A program made the translations under genes and the position numbers. Shown here in pieces: positions 16,212-25,724 of a stretch of 64,000 nucleotides of DNA. A model generated the notes under the pieces. That model saw nothing but the letters and a program-made list of their open reading frames with translations. It was not told the DNA's origin and searched no databases. Origin of the DNA: Sphingopyxis lindanitolerans (GTDB lineage: Bacteria > Pseudomonadota > Alphaproteobacteria > Sphingomonadales > Sphingomonadaceae); the NCBI RefSeq assembly GCF_002993885.1, contig NZ_CM009578.1, positions 1,677,251 through 1,741,250 of the forward strand, read 5' to 3'. Numbering within the stretch: the first letter of the stretch is position 1; each line of letters opens with the position of its first letter.

Positions 16212-18638
16212 CTATTGTCTTACGGCTGTGAACGGCTCGATGAAGAAAGCCATGGGTACGCTTGGCAGATGCTGTTCTGAGCTCGACATCAGCAGCAGTC
16301 GATTGATGGTATTGTCCTGAATGCCACGCGCCGGGAACGCGCAGCTAATCCGTGCGCGGCCAATTGGCACCCCCGCTTTTTCCAGCTCTCCTTGACTACG
16401 GTGGAGGCGCGTAAAGCGCGCCGCGGCGGACGCTTCCCAATTTGTCTTTCGATCTGAATCTCGAAGCTTGGCGAGGTAACGAAAGCTATCCTTAAACAGC
16501 GCTGGGTAATTTGCATGCGCGCCAGCGATACCGATTTTTGCAGTCATCACGGGGTCGCGCGAGAAGAGAAAAGTCTCACGGCTGATCACGGCCGCGAGAC
16601 CGTCAAGAGCTGCAACCAAGGGACCGAACCGCGGACGGATTGCGAGCTTCAGCTCCTGCCAGCGGTGCGGGCTGTCGGTTACGATCGCAGCGCCTGTCGC
16701 CTGAGCCAGATACATTGCGATCTCGAAGTTCGGCGCTAGCTTCATTATGTGCAGCTGACCCCGGTCCGAAGCGCCGACGATGCCATCCTGAAGCACTGCC
16801 AGGGGATCCCGCTCGCGCAATATTCGGCGGCCGACAAGCAAATCCGAAATTTCCTCGGCCCCAATGCCGGGCTTGTCGCGCCGCAATTCGGCAATGATTG
16901 CCTCGTCGGGAAGTGCAAGAAGGTCACGCTTGAGCCCCTCAATCGCCAGTTTCTTGAGTCGCGGATCCTCGTCGACCTCGAAACCAACGAGCCTTGCGCG
17001 ATCTTCGGCCATTTTCATCATCTGGCGACGCAAATGCGTATCGAAGATGCACGGATCCGGGATAAGATTGACGAGGCCGGCATCGACGAGAGGCATGATG
17101 TTCAGAATGAAGACCACCGATTTTAGGAACTCATGGTGGTAGCTTCCGGGCTGCTCGAGCGGACTATATGCCTTGGCCAGCACGCCCGGATGCGCAAAAG
17201 GATTCTCTATGATCAGTTCGCCGAAATAAAGTGGCGCGCCCGTTGCAAATTCGTCGATCAGGAACGGGTGAGTGCTCCCCGTGTATACCGCGCGGGGGCG
17301 ACCGTCGGGCTTTGGAAGGAGCTTGAGCAGGTCGGTTTCGAGCGGCCAGAGCGCGGCGAACAGCGTATAGACTTGGCGAATTTGCTCCTCAGTTAGGGTC
17401 CGGCGCACGTCGGTCCAGCTCTTGCCTTCGGAGAGCCCGAGAATGTTCAATATGCCTTGATAGAAGCGGAGGTTCCGCTCGCGGATGCTCAGTTCATCCC
17501 ACGCGGGACGCAGGGCTTCGGGACGCGAGCGGCAACAGTCCCGGAATGTCTCTCCCGAACCGCAGCCACATGCGTCACCTGGCCGCAACGCGCCGTCGGA
17601 TAGCGGCTTCAGGAGGAAACTACGCTCCTTCTCGGTGCGGCCGAATTCATCCTGATAATGAACGCGCCCATCCGTGTAGCGCACATATATCTCGCCGCCG
17701 AATTCATGAAGCTGGTCGGCTGGCGGCTTCAAGGGCTCGCCGAGGGCCGACCAAGGCTCGTCATTCTGCTTCTCGGGAAAGAGCCACTCCTCACACCCGG
17801 CCGCGACAAACCTGCGGGCGCGGAGCTTCAGAATGCGGTTTATCCGCACGACATCGGGCTCGATGAGATGGCGTTCGTGGATCAAGGCCATGGTGTTCAC
17901 CAAGGCGTCGTGAAAATTGCGCGCGAAAGTCCGTTTCTCAAGCGCGCGACAGGCGGGATCCCGGGCATATTCGAGATTGGTAAGGATGAGACAAAAGTTC
18001 CGGCTCAGCGGAAAGATTGTCTGTGACCCCTTGAGCGCGATCGATGGGTCTTCGGGATAGCGGGTAAGCGTACTGCCGGGCGGCGCACCGTGGTTATAGA
18101 TTGTCACGGGGTGATCGGTGAGAATGAATTTGACCGCGCTTTGCTCGGCCGAAACGACTTCGCGCACACCGTTCGCCCAGATGCCGCCGTGGAGCATTCG
18201 AATGGCCTGCATCTCCATCATCAGCTCATTCTGGTCGAGCCCCGGATATTGGCTTCGCAGCCAATCTAATCCTTTCGGCGTGCGGATTTTCTGAATGTCG
18301 ATATATTCAAACAGCGTCTCGAAATGACGGGACCGTTCGGCTTCCTCTGTTGCCATGAAGGCCGGTATCGCCTTCGAGCCGCGAGTATCTATCGCGCCGA
18401 ACAGCTTGCGCTCGATCTCGTCAATCACGCCGCCGAAGAAGGTGGAATAGAGATCGCGCTGGACGAAGCAGCGAGAGACCGGCGCGCGGAAGAGTGATCG
18501 CCCGAGCACGATACTGCCGTCGCGTCGAACAAATTTCTCGGGATTGAGGTCGAGATAGTAAAGTTCGTCGCGCCTTGGCTCGATAAAATGTCGCTGATGC
18601 CACTCGGGCACATAATGATTGTCGCGGCTGAGGACCAT
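16212..18638 (-). CDS. Large DUF4238/SEC-C protein
   Basis: An 808-residue protein of unknown function. Residues about 7-275 match the DUF4238 pattern: HYVPEWHQRHFI at the start, LTDHPVTIYN in the middle and FPLSRNFCLILT later. Residues about 353-370 (GDACGCGSGETFRDCC) form a SEC-C zinc motif, in which three cysteines and a fourth Cys/His bind zinc. A C-terminal part of about 430 residues has no motif I know. There is no signal peptide or membrane segment. The ATG at 18638 has AAGG upstream. It stands alone in an island of defence-type genes, so an anti-phage role is possible but not shown. Confidence 0.75.
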   Translation of the reverse strand: MVLSRDNHYVPEWHQRHFIEPRRDELYYLDLNPEKFVRRDGSIVLGRSLFRAPVSRCFVQRDLYSTFFGGVIDEIERKLFGAIDTRGSKAIPAFMATEEAERSRHFETLFEYIDIQKIRTPKGLDWLRSQYPGLDQNELMMEMQAIRMLHGGIWANGVREVVSAEQSAVKFILTDHPVTIYNHGAPPGSTLTRYPEDPSIALKGSQTIFPLSRNFCLILTNLEYARDPACRALEKRTFARNFHDALVNTMALIHERHLIEPDVVRINRILKLRARRFVAAGCEEWLFPEKQNDEPWSALGEPLKPPADQLHEFGGEIYVRYTDGRVHYQDEFGRTEKERSFLLKPLSDGALRPGDACGCGSGETFRDCCRSRPEALRPAWDELSIRERNLRFYQGILNILGLSEGKSWTDVRRTLTEEQIRQVYTLFAALWPLETDLLKLLPKPDGRPRAVYTGSTHPFLIDEFATGAPLYFGELIIENPFAHPGVLAKAYSPLEQPGSYHHEFLKSVVFILNIMPLVDAGLVNLIPDPCIFDTHLRRQMMKMAEDRARLVGFEVDEDPRLKKLAIEGLKRDLLALPDEAIIAELRRDKPGIGAEEISDLLVGRRILRERDPLAVLQDGIVGASDRGQLHIMKLAPNFEIAMYLAQATGAAIVTDSPHRWQELKLAIRPRFGPLVAALDGLAAVISRETFLFSRDPVMTAKIGIAGAHANYPALFKDSFRYLAKLRDSDRKTNWEASAAARFTRLHRSQGELEKAGVPIGRARISCAFPARGIQDNTINRLLLMSSSEQHLPSVPMAFFIEPFTAVRQ

Positions 18639-18865
18639 CGCTGGACCTTAGCGTTTCCGTCAATCAAGTATAGCCGGGCTCAATTTGTCGACCGGAGAGA
18701 ATTGCAATCAGCGCCAGCCTCGACGATTGGCGAGTGCAAGAAGATCGCTTCGTTCGGCCAGTGGTCGTGAAACAGCGAATCACGAAGCATACGACATATA
18801 TACAAACGCCGAGCATAGGCACACGCGCTTGCCCTTGCTATACGATAGATCCGTAAGGCGCGCGT

Positions 18866-19852
18866 TTACAATCTTGGCGCCAGTGGCCGAAGCTTTCGGT
18901 CAAAGAAGCGCTGGTGATACACCTCACGATTGTTCCGCAACTTGTAGATCGTTGTCATATAGATCGCTTCCGTTACCGTGGTAGACGTGTCGATTGAGGC
19001 AAATCCCACGAAGTTCGGATGAAGCGCCGCCTCTTCAATCAACCGGACGAGATTCTCAAAGGGAACGCGGAGGAAGTCCCTGAGCTCGTCTTCCGCATAG
19101 AGCGCCTCGTCGCGATCAAACTCATCGCCCCCGACGCCCTCGCAATCTGCGAAGGTCCGCGCCGGCTTGATCGTTTCGAACGTCAGATCGAAGCCACGAG
19201 TCTGGCCAAGCAAAACTTCGACCGGTCGTTGGTCGAGGATGGCACAGATACGTTCAATTTCCTCCGGTTGAGCGCGCGGCCCGATATAGACGCGCTTGAG
19301 TGCGTCATCGAGATAATGCTTTGGGCCGACCTCTCCGACAACATACCGCCATTCCTTTTCGTGCGACCATTCGCTCCGCTTACGAGTGATGCGCGCCAGA
19401 ACGGCCTCGCGACCGCCATCCGAAGCGACATCGGCGACGGTCAACGGTGGAAGCGCTTTGCGGGCATATGTTACCGGGCGGAGCTCTTCGCCGTGAAAAT
19501 CGCCAATTGCCAAGCGCTGGGTGTCGAACTCGAGGCACATGCCGCCAAAGTTGCTCCCATAATAAGCCCACATCGGAAGATCTTCGACTGTCCCGGCAAA
19601 TGACACCAAGGCAAAGCGCTCGATCATCTGCGAAACCAATGCATAGATTTCAGCGATATCTTTGCCGCTCGCGCCCAAGATAGCGTCGACCATTTGGTCT
19701 CCCGGACCTCCGGTTTCGTAGAATGCCTCCATCGGATCGTTCATCGCCGAGAATGGCGGAGCGAAAAGATAGCTTGCGGAAAGCGCCTCCATCTCGCGCT
19801 CGGAATATGCCCCCAGCGGCCGAAATCGATAGAGAGTGGAGGGGCGATTCAT
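18866..19852 (-). CDS. DUF2971 family protein
   Basis: A 328-residue protein with DUF2971 hallmarks: LYRFRPL at the start, FSAMNDPMEAFYE, MWAYYGSNFGGMCLEFD, and the EWSHEKEWRYVVG block at mid-protein. DUF2971 proteins occur widely in bacterial accessory islands; their activity is unknown. The C-terminal third (DEFDRDEALYAEDELRDFL and following) is less conserved. It has no membrane segment. It is transcribed in the same direction as the DUF4238 gene, 227 bases upstream of it, so the two could share regulation without being a tight operon. Confidence 0.82.
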   Translation of the reverse strand: MNRPSTLYRFRPLGAYSEREMEALSASYLFAPPFSAMNDPMEAFYETGGPGDQMVDAILGASGKDIAEIYALVSQMIERFALVSFAGTVEDLPMWAYYGSNFGGMCLEFDTQRLAIGDFHGEELRPVTYARKALPPLTVADVASDGGREAVLARITRKRSEWSHEKEWRYVVGEVGPKHYLDDALKRVYIGPRAQPEEIERICAILDQRPVEVLLGQTRGFDLTFETIKPARTFADCEGVGGDEFDRDEALYAEDELRDFLRVPFENLVRLIEEAALHPNFVGFASIDTSTTVTEAIYMTTIYKLRNNREVYHQRFFDRKLRPLAPRL

Positions 19853-20115
19853 GACCGTGAGAACTTTCTATCTTACCGTGCACCGTTTGCAGATCGAAAG
19901 CCCACTTGAGACCGGTGGCTTGCACGTAACAATCTAAGGAAGCTGTAATTCATTTCTACCGAGTGGCTTCGACTAGAAGCAACCGCTTGAGATCGTCGGC
20001 AATATGGTTTTGATGATCATAGGAGGGCGGCCGTAAGATTGATGGCTCGGCGGAGCCCTCACGCGTTAGCTATTGGCTTCGTCGCCAGTAGTGACTTTCC
20101 AGGGGAGGAAATATT

Positions 20116-20454
20116 TTGAGCTGCAGCAGCCTTACAGCCGAAGGCGCCGCGCTGGTCGGTGCAGCAATCGGCGGAGCTTCGACAATAGTTGGCAATATTG
20201 TTACCCATTGGCTCTCCAACCGAAGAAGCGAAAAGCTCGATGGAAAACGGAAAGCCCGCCTTCGAACGATGCTATCTGGAGAACAGTATGTATGGCGAAG
20301 CATTGGTGCACTCAGTTCGGCGATCGGGGCAGACAATGAGAAGACGGCTAGCCTACTCATCGAAATAGATGCCCGCCAGTCGCTCAGCAATAGCGATTCG
20401 TGGGCACTAGTTACCCGCGCGCCCTTTCCGGAAGATTTGCAGCCGAAGGACTGA
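20116..20454 (+). CDS. Small membrane-anchored hypothetical protein
   Basis: A 112-residue protein with one N-terminal membrane segment (EGAALVGAAIGGASTIVGNI) followed by a basic stretch (RRSEKLDGKRKARLRTM) and a helical tail ending FPEDLQPKD. The TTG start at 20116 is supported by AGGGGAGG eight bases upstream. The positive charges after the hydrophobic part predict a cytoplasmic C-terminal domain. No family was recognised. It lies alone between a DUF2971 gene on the other strand and another unknown gene. Confidence 0.6.
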   Translation: MSCSSLTAEGAALVGAAIGGASTIVGNIVTHWLSNRRSEKLDGKRKARLRTMLSGEQYVWRSIGALSSAIGADNEKTASLLIEIDARQSLSNSDSWALVTRAPFPEDLQPKD

Positions 20455-20690
20455 CGCTGAGCCCTTCGCCCTTTTATCCGCTCGACAGCGGTCTCTTGTG
20501 CCGATTTGGAAACTACCTTCCGCTTAACTGAAGCCTTGACGAATCATCGGACACTGAGCGAAAAACATTGCAGGCCGTCCCGCCCGACCTGCCATAGAGT
20601 TAAAGCGGACTATCTCTAGATACCGGATCGACCTTCACATCGAGGTCGATGCTTAAACTGTGGCCATCGACCAGTTGGAAGGATTGATCC

Positions 20691-21491
20691 ATGGCAGCGA
20701 TTCCGCTCACCGAAGAGGCCGTCTACAGCGTCAAGCAAACGCTCCGTCACCGTTTCCCGAAGGACAAGTCCTCGCATTTGTCCGAGGCGCTCGCGGCGGC
20801 CCTCAGTTTCAAGACGAGCATGTCGCTCGTAGAAACGATCCGGCAAACTGACCGGCAGGACCCCGATTATGTCATGGCGGACGAGAGACAATTCCTGAGC
20901 AGGCTGGCTCAGTTGTCCGATCGCAAGTTCACGAGCGCCGACCGCAGCCTCAACTTCGATAACCTTCGCTATCCGGAGCCTGTTCCCATCGTTCGCACAA
21001 GGTCGAAGGGATGGGAAAGGGTTAAATATGGCAAGTCGATCCGGCGCCGTGCATGGCGCAACTTGATGATCGCGGCGATCAACGAAGGGATCAGGCTCCG
21101 CGCCTTCACTATCCGTCCGGGTGACAACCGCTGGCCGGGGGCCGATCGAGACGAGCGCGGTCATCTTGTTTGCTTCGTATATCCCTTCTCGATCGGCGGC
21201 CTCTCGGGGATCGCGTCCGTCAACGACGCCGGCTACGATGAATTGTCCCTGCACGCAGCACTTTGGCCAACCGAAGACGCCGCGCGCTGGATCCAGAGTT
21301 CGAATGCCTGCTTCCTGGCTGGGGAGGTGTTCGCGTCAGGTTGGCTGGAACGGCGTGATGGCGCGTGGCTTCAGGTTGGGCGTGAACTGAGTGCACATCA
21401 GTTCGCTTGCCGCAAACACAGGCTTGCCGAAGTAGCGGCGCTCACGATCGAACCGAATGGCTATGCCGATCGCGGAAGCTTCAAACTCTAG
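20691..21491 (+). CDS. Hypothetical protein of mobile region
   Basis: A 266-residue soluble protein without a known catalytic motif. Residues about 8-45 (EEAVYSVKQTLRHRFP, then SSHLSEALAAALSFKTSMSL) resemble the N-terminal helical segment of several hypothetical proteins of mobile elements. The middle is basic (KYGKSIRRRAWRNLMIAAIN), which would suit nucleic-acid contact. The C-terminal half is richer in tryptophan. The ATG at 20691 has GGAAGGA upstream. Neighbours are unrelated unknown genes; no operon partner is clear. Confidence 0.65.
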   Translation: MAAIPLTEEAVYSVKQTLRHRFPKDKSSHLSEALAAALSFKTSMSLVETIRQTDRQDPDYVMADERQFLSRLAQLSDRKFTSADRSLNFDNLRYPEPVPIVRTRSKGWERVKYGKSIRRRAWRNLMIAAINEGIRLRAFTIRPGDNRWPGADRDERGHLVCFVYPFSIGGLSGIASVNDAGYDELSLHAALWPTEDAARWIQSSNACFLAGEVFASGWLERRDGAWLQVGRELSAHQFACRKHRLAEVAALTIEPNGYADRGSFKL

Positions 21492-21536
21492 TTGGATGCC
21501 GGGTCCTAGCACCCGGCGCCATACCGTTGCCACGCG

Positions 21537-21986
21537 CTAGGCGCCTCTTTTTAAGCCTGCAATCCACTGTTTAAGCGCTGGACTTTTACCGTAGCGGATG
21601 ACCCCGGAAGTCGTCAGGGCATAGGCCTTTCCGATATCGAGGTCTTCTAAGCCATTTGTGTAAAATGTGCCGCTAAAGGAGCCGTGACGATCGAGCTTGA
21701 TTGGCAGGTCCGTTCCGTCGACGAACATCTGACCCGGTATCGGTGCTCGCCGAGGCAACGGCCCGCGGCTGCGTCCGATCGTGAATCCGATCTCCGAAAT
21801 GGTTATGGCGAAGGCGCTCAGATTGACGACTTCGATCGCCATTCCGCTGAAGCCCGGCGCTATGCTCCATTTGGGAACGACACGAATCCGGACCCGCCTG
21901 TCATTGATGCTGTTCCAGGTGTTCAACATTCCGAGCACGGCACCCAGAACGGCTATCGCCAACGTAATCGCTGCAGGCCAAGTCAT
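21537..21986 (-). CDS. Hypothetical membrane-anchored protein
   Basis: A 149-residue protein with one N-terminal membrane helix (ITLAIAVLGAVLGMLNTW) followed by a beta-rich domain (RRVRIRVVPKWSI, then GMAIEVVNLSAFAITISEIGF). Proteins of this layout are common in accessory regions and have no assigned function. GGAAGA precedes the start at close spacing. It lies 3' of the GajB-like gene but faces it tail-to-head with only about 48 bases between, so it could be the last gene of the Gabija-like transcript. Confidence 0.6.
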   Translation of the reverse strand: MTWPAAITLAIAVLGAVLGMLNTWNSINDRRVRIRVVPKWSIAPGFSGMAIEVVNLSAFAITISEIGFTIGRSRGPLPRRAPIPGQMFVDGTDLPIKLDRHGSFSGTFYTNGLEDLDIGKAYALTTSGVIRYGKSPALKQWIAGLKRGA

Positions 21987-22033
21987 TCTTCCAACCCCCC
22001 AGCATGATCCCGCATTTCCGCGCTCCGGACCGT

Positions 22034-23458
22034 CTATGCAGGCAATGTAGGGCGGCGCGAAAAAATGTGAACCGATCGAGCTCCGCGCGTCAAAGCAACA
22101 TAAAGATGTTGCCGGGACATCGCCGACCCGGGCTGATCGGCATCGAGTATGACGACGTGTTGCGCCTCAAGCCCCTTCAGCAGCAGCGTTGAACCGACCG
22201 CCTTGGAAGGTACGATGCGTCCCGCTTGCCGGTTCCGTTCGCGAAGCAGGGCGATTGCAGAGCGGAGTTCAGTACTGCCCCCTGCAGCCATCGTCAGTGC
22301 TTCGATCATGATGTTGAACGCGCTGTGTCGATAGACCCGGCGCTCGCGATCGGAAGCCATGCTCTTCAGAAATGCGATCGCTTGCGGATAGCCCCCATGA
22401 TTGAACAGCGCGATGGCGGCTAGCTCCTGCGGTGTCGGCGGCGTTCGATTGCGACCGGCCTGGATCGACTGAATTCTTTGTTGCAGCCGATCACCATACA
22501 CATTCGTCATGACCTGAATCAGGAACGCGATGCAGGCTTGCAGCAGCGCGTCGCCGCTGAGGCCATCCATATTCTCGGCGGCGTTCACAATATCCCGGAA
22601 GTCCACTGGCTCTACGACGCTCACACCGGCTGCACGACTTGCATAGTCATGCCGCGATCCTGCTCGGATAGGATCGCCGACGATTAGGATGCTCTCGTTC
22701 GGGCTATTGCGCGAGATGTCGAACTGGACGCGGACCTGTTCGGTGATCGTCGCATTGATGTCCGCCCCGATCGGGTGCCAGAATATCCGGTTGGGGCATG
22801 ACCGAAGATCGATGGACAAGCCTTGCGACAGCGCGTCTCTAGCCCCGAGCAACCATTGCCCCAGATCATCAGCGCCAGCGTTAGACCAACGCCAAGGGGT
22901 CGACAGGCGACCGATCTCGGGGAATGCCGCAACGACTTCGGAATGCCAGTCGGAGAGAGGATCTCCACCGAACCCGAAAATCGCCTGCATCGGGTCGCCG
23001 AAGATGACGGTGGGGATAGCATTGGCAATGCCGGACACAATAGAATGCTGCGTGACCGAACAATCCTGATACTCATCGACAAGCAAGCGCCCGTAGCTCG
23101 CCTGCAATTCCTTGGTGATATGACCCGACTGGCATAATCGTCCGATCGCCGCCTGAACCTCGGAGTAGTTCGGTGCCGCGAGCGGGTCCTGCCGGAATCC
23201 GGCCCGAGTGGGGAACATCGATATCAACCAGAGCGCCCAGCCCGCGATCGTATTGAGCCGGTAATGGCTGGCCGGCACTCCGTCGCGCTTCAGCCGTTGG
23301 CGGAGGGCTGCGACCCCGGCCGTCGTATGGGTGAGTATCAGCGTCGGCTTCTCAACCGGGGAGGCAACCGAGCGTGCGATCAACTCGGTCTTGCCGCAGC
23401 CAGCAGGCGCGACGACATGGCCGCGGCGCGACGCAAGGATCAGCGAAACGTCCGCCAC
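22034..23458 (-). CDS. gajB: GajB-like UvrD-family helicase (Gabija)
   Basis: A 474-residue superfamily 1 helicase-like protein. Walker A is APAGCGKTELIAR (residues about 17-29), motif II is VDEYQDCS, motif III includes FGDPMQAIFGFGG, and the last motif is HLYVALTRGARSV. It lacks the accessory domains of full UvrD, as does GajB of Gabija systems. The GTG start at 23458 shares one base with the TAG stop of the GajA-like gene, so the two are translated together. In Gabija the helicase-like subunit joins the GajA nuclease to cut invading DNA when nucleotides fall. The length is close to known GajB (about 490 residues). Confidence 0.78.
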   Translation of the reverse strand: MADVSLILASRRGHVVAPAGCGKTELIARSVASPVEKPTLILTHTTAGVAALRQRLKRDGVPASHYRLNTIAGWALWLISMFPTRAGFRQDPLAAPNYSEVQAAIGRLCQSGHITKELQASYGRLLVDEYQDCSVTQHSIVSGIANAIPTVIFGDPMQAIFGFGGDPLSDWHSEVVAAFPEIGRLSTPWRWSNAGADDLGQWLLGARDALSQGLSIDLRSCPNRIFWHPIGADINATITEQVRVQFDISRNSPNESILIVGDPIRAGSRHDYASRAAGVSVVEPVDFRDIVNAAENMDGLSGDALLQACIAFLIQVMTNVYGDRLQQRIQSIQAGRNRTPPTPQELAAIALFNHGGYPQAIAFLKSMASDRERRVYRHSAFNIMIEALTMAAGGSTELRSAIALLRERNRQAGRIVPSKAVGSTLLLKGLEAQHVVILDADQPGSAMSRQHLYVALTRGARSVHIFSRRPTLPA

Positions 23459-25248
23459 TAGCCGGCAGCCGTCCCTGCCGCGGTGGGCGCGCCGGGAACA
23501 GCCCAAGCTCCAGCCCACTGCATCAATCTCGTGACCGGAGCGGTGTAGGCGGCGCCGGTGTCGAACCAAGCCTGCGCAAAGACGGCTCTCGAAACCCGCT
23601 CCGCTGGCTCAATATCCTTGAACCATTTTCCTTCGCCAGCACATTGACCCAGCATGCCACGCATGTCTTCGGCGAATGCGGTGCGGCAAAGATTCAACGT
23701 GTAGCGATTGCCACTCAGCTTCTGAATCTTCGCATCCACCGCATCCTCGCCGCGCCAATCAACCGCGATCTGGAGCAGATCGGAGATCTTCGTCGCGGGC
23801 GCCGCGGCAAAGATGGCCGCCTCGGTAGAAAAACCATCCTGCCAGCGAATGACATCGACCCCGGCTTGCGTCAGGGCTGCATAGGTTTCCGCAGCATATG
23901 GTACGTCGGAATCCATGAAGAGCGCCGTGCGGTAACCCATCGACGCGAACAGCTGTGCCCGCTCGATCATCGACGAGCCCGCGCCATCGGCCCAATGACA
24001 TCCTCGCGCGAGAAGACTCCTGTGGCCGCTGTCCTGAAGCCAAAGGTCCATCCCGCGCACCAGGCCGATTTCCGTCTTGCCTTCGCATACGATGACGCTC
24101 GGCGCGAGAAACGCCTCCGCGCAAGCCCGCAACGTCTTCTGAGCCTGTTCGCTCACGCCGAGGTGGCGAACGAAGTTCGTCGTGACTTTGGCTTCAGGGG
24201 AGAGCATCAGATCGTCGAAAGTCGTTGCGGGCGTTACCTTCCGCTCTGTGCGGACCGCGAAAAGTTGGGGCGCGGAAAGTTCCCGCAGGACGATCGGGGA
24301 GTGCGTCGTCATAAAGACCTGCTGACCCCCGTCGTCGGTTTTCGCGCCCAAGGAATCCAGAAGCCTCACGATGCGGTACGGCTCGAGGCCGAACTCGACT
24401 TCGTCGATGATGAAGATGGACGAACGGCCCACTTCCTTCTGCAGTCCGGCGACGAGCAGCCGCATCGATCCGGATCCAAGGCTCTTCATCGGGACATGGT
24501 CCTCGTCATGCAGCGCGATTGCCCCACCCGACAGCGTGACGCCCCTAACATCGAGAAGCGCTCTGACTTCATCGACCCGGATCCCCATTGTATCCGCAAT
24601 GCGCTTGGAGGCCTCCAGGATCGGCTCCACGCCTTCGCAACCACGATCGGCGAAAGCTTGTCGCGCCTGTCTCGACGCGCCTGCGAGCGCGGCCGCCGCT
24701 TGTGTGGCGTCTGCCGACAGTTTCCCGAGGATGGAACGCGGGCCAAGTGCCATATGGTGTGCCGCAACCGTGCCAAGCCGTACAGGGGAAACCAGCTGAC
24801 GATGTTTCCACTGGAGGTTTCGCTCGCGACCCTCAGCACCTGCCCCTTCAGAATACAGGAGCCATTGCGGCTCGAGATCGTCGCGAACCACTAGGCGCAG
24901 CGTCAGCACCGTCTCGAGATGAGAAGCGGTCTCATCTTCCAAGATACCGTTGACCGGATTCCAGCCGCGGAGAAAATGCCCATAAGCTTCCAGATTTTTC
25001 AGCTCGTCGGACAGTGCGCCAAGCGTGATATCAATGACAATCGGCTCGCCGATGTTGCAGCGATGGAAATCGGCATCCGAGAAGGTGAAGGATTGCCTTG
25101 CTCCGAGCGTCAGCTCGATCGCGTCAAGGATGGTCGACTTCCCGGCGTCTCCTGGTCCTATGAGGCAGTTTAGTCCATGCCTCGGCCACCATTTGAGATA
25201 GAATATCCCACGAAAATTCCGAATTTCTACCTCGCGGATCGCTACCAT
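23458..25248 (-). CDS. gajA: GajA-like OLD-family ATPase/TOPRIM nuclease (Gabija)
   Basis: A 596-residue protein with an N-terminal ABC-type ATPase, Walker A being GPGDAGKST at about residues 31-39, and Walker B FIIDEVEFGLEP followed by the H-loop FMTTHSPIVL. A C-terminal TOPRIM nuclease domain follows, with VIVCEGKTE and LFMDSDVPYAAE as acidic metal sites. This two-domain order is that of OLD-family nucleases and of GajA. The ATG at 25248 follows GGGGGAGGG. The adjacent, overlapping UvrD-like gene makes Gabija the best reading over a lone OLD nuclease. Confidence 0.78.
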   Translation of the reverse strand: MVAIREVEIRNFRGIFYLKWWPRHGLNCLIGPGDAGKSTILDAIELTLGARQSFTFSDADFHRCNIGEPIVIDITLGALSDELKNLEAYGHFLRGWNPVNGILEDETASHLETVLTLRLVVRDDLEPQWLLYSEGAGAEGRERNLQWKHRQLVSPVRLGTVAAHHMALGPRSILGKLSADATQAAAALAGASRQARQAFADRGCEGVEPILEASKRIADTMGIRVDEVRALLDVRGVTLSGGAIALHDEDHVPMKSLGSGSMRLLVAGLQKEVGRSSIFIIDEVEFGLEPYRIVRLLDSLGAKTDDGGQQVFMTTHSPIVLRELSAPQLFAVRTERKVTPATTFDDLMLSPEAKVTTNFVRHLGVSEQAQKTLRACAEAFLAPSVIVCEGKTEIGLVRGMDLWLQDSGHRSLLARGCHWADGAGSSMIERAQLFASMGYRTALFMDSDVPYAAETYAALTQAGVDVIRWQDGFSTEAAIFAAAPATKISDLLQIAVDWRGEDAVDAKIQKLSGNRYTLNLCRTAFAEDMRGMLGQCAGEGKWFKDIEPAERVSRAVFAQAWFDTGAAYTAPVTRLMQWAGAWAVPGAPTAAGTAAG

Positions 25249-25724
25249 TGCCCTCCCCCGCGCTCCCAAAAGGCGCTTTGGCCCACATTGAGGGGTCGAG
25301 CCGCGATCATCAACAATATTTGGATCCAGGGCGGCGGTAGGATTTAATCAGAGGCCCCACTAATCTTACCCACGATCGTCCGATCTGCGCCGTAGCTCGT
25401 TGGCATTTTTGCCGGCGAGCCATTGCTTACGTCTCGTTCTGGCAACGTCTGCTTTTAGGTTGTAAGCCGCAGGTGCCAATCGGCCGACATGAGGCGCATA
25501 GCCGACCCCGTCTTGCCCTTGCAGCCCCCTCACGCTTCGGACATCGACTGGCCCAGACCTGCCATAACAGGCGCTTCAGCAACCATTCACACACGTTTAC
25601 GTTTATTGCACATATTTCACTTATTGCGTTTGCTGATCCGGCTATATATATAGTCGGCCCCGGCAGCGAGGAGAATGATACGAGCGATCAGGAGCTTTCC
25701 CAGCGGCCCCCTACCGAAACGGAA
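25249..25724. other. Gene-free stretch before HTH/PIN pair
   Basis: A 476-base stretch between the gajA-like gene and the HTH antitoxin gene. It contains the dispersed motif AACGTCTGCTTTT at 25444, two direct copies of TTATTGC (25603-25609 and 25621-25627), an AT-rich TATATATA at about 25643-25650 that could be a -10 region, and GAGGAG at 25668-25673. I see no convincing gene. The direct repeats may be operator sites for the antitoxin downstream. Confidence 0.45.
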
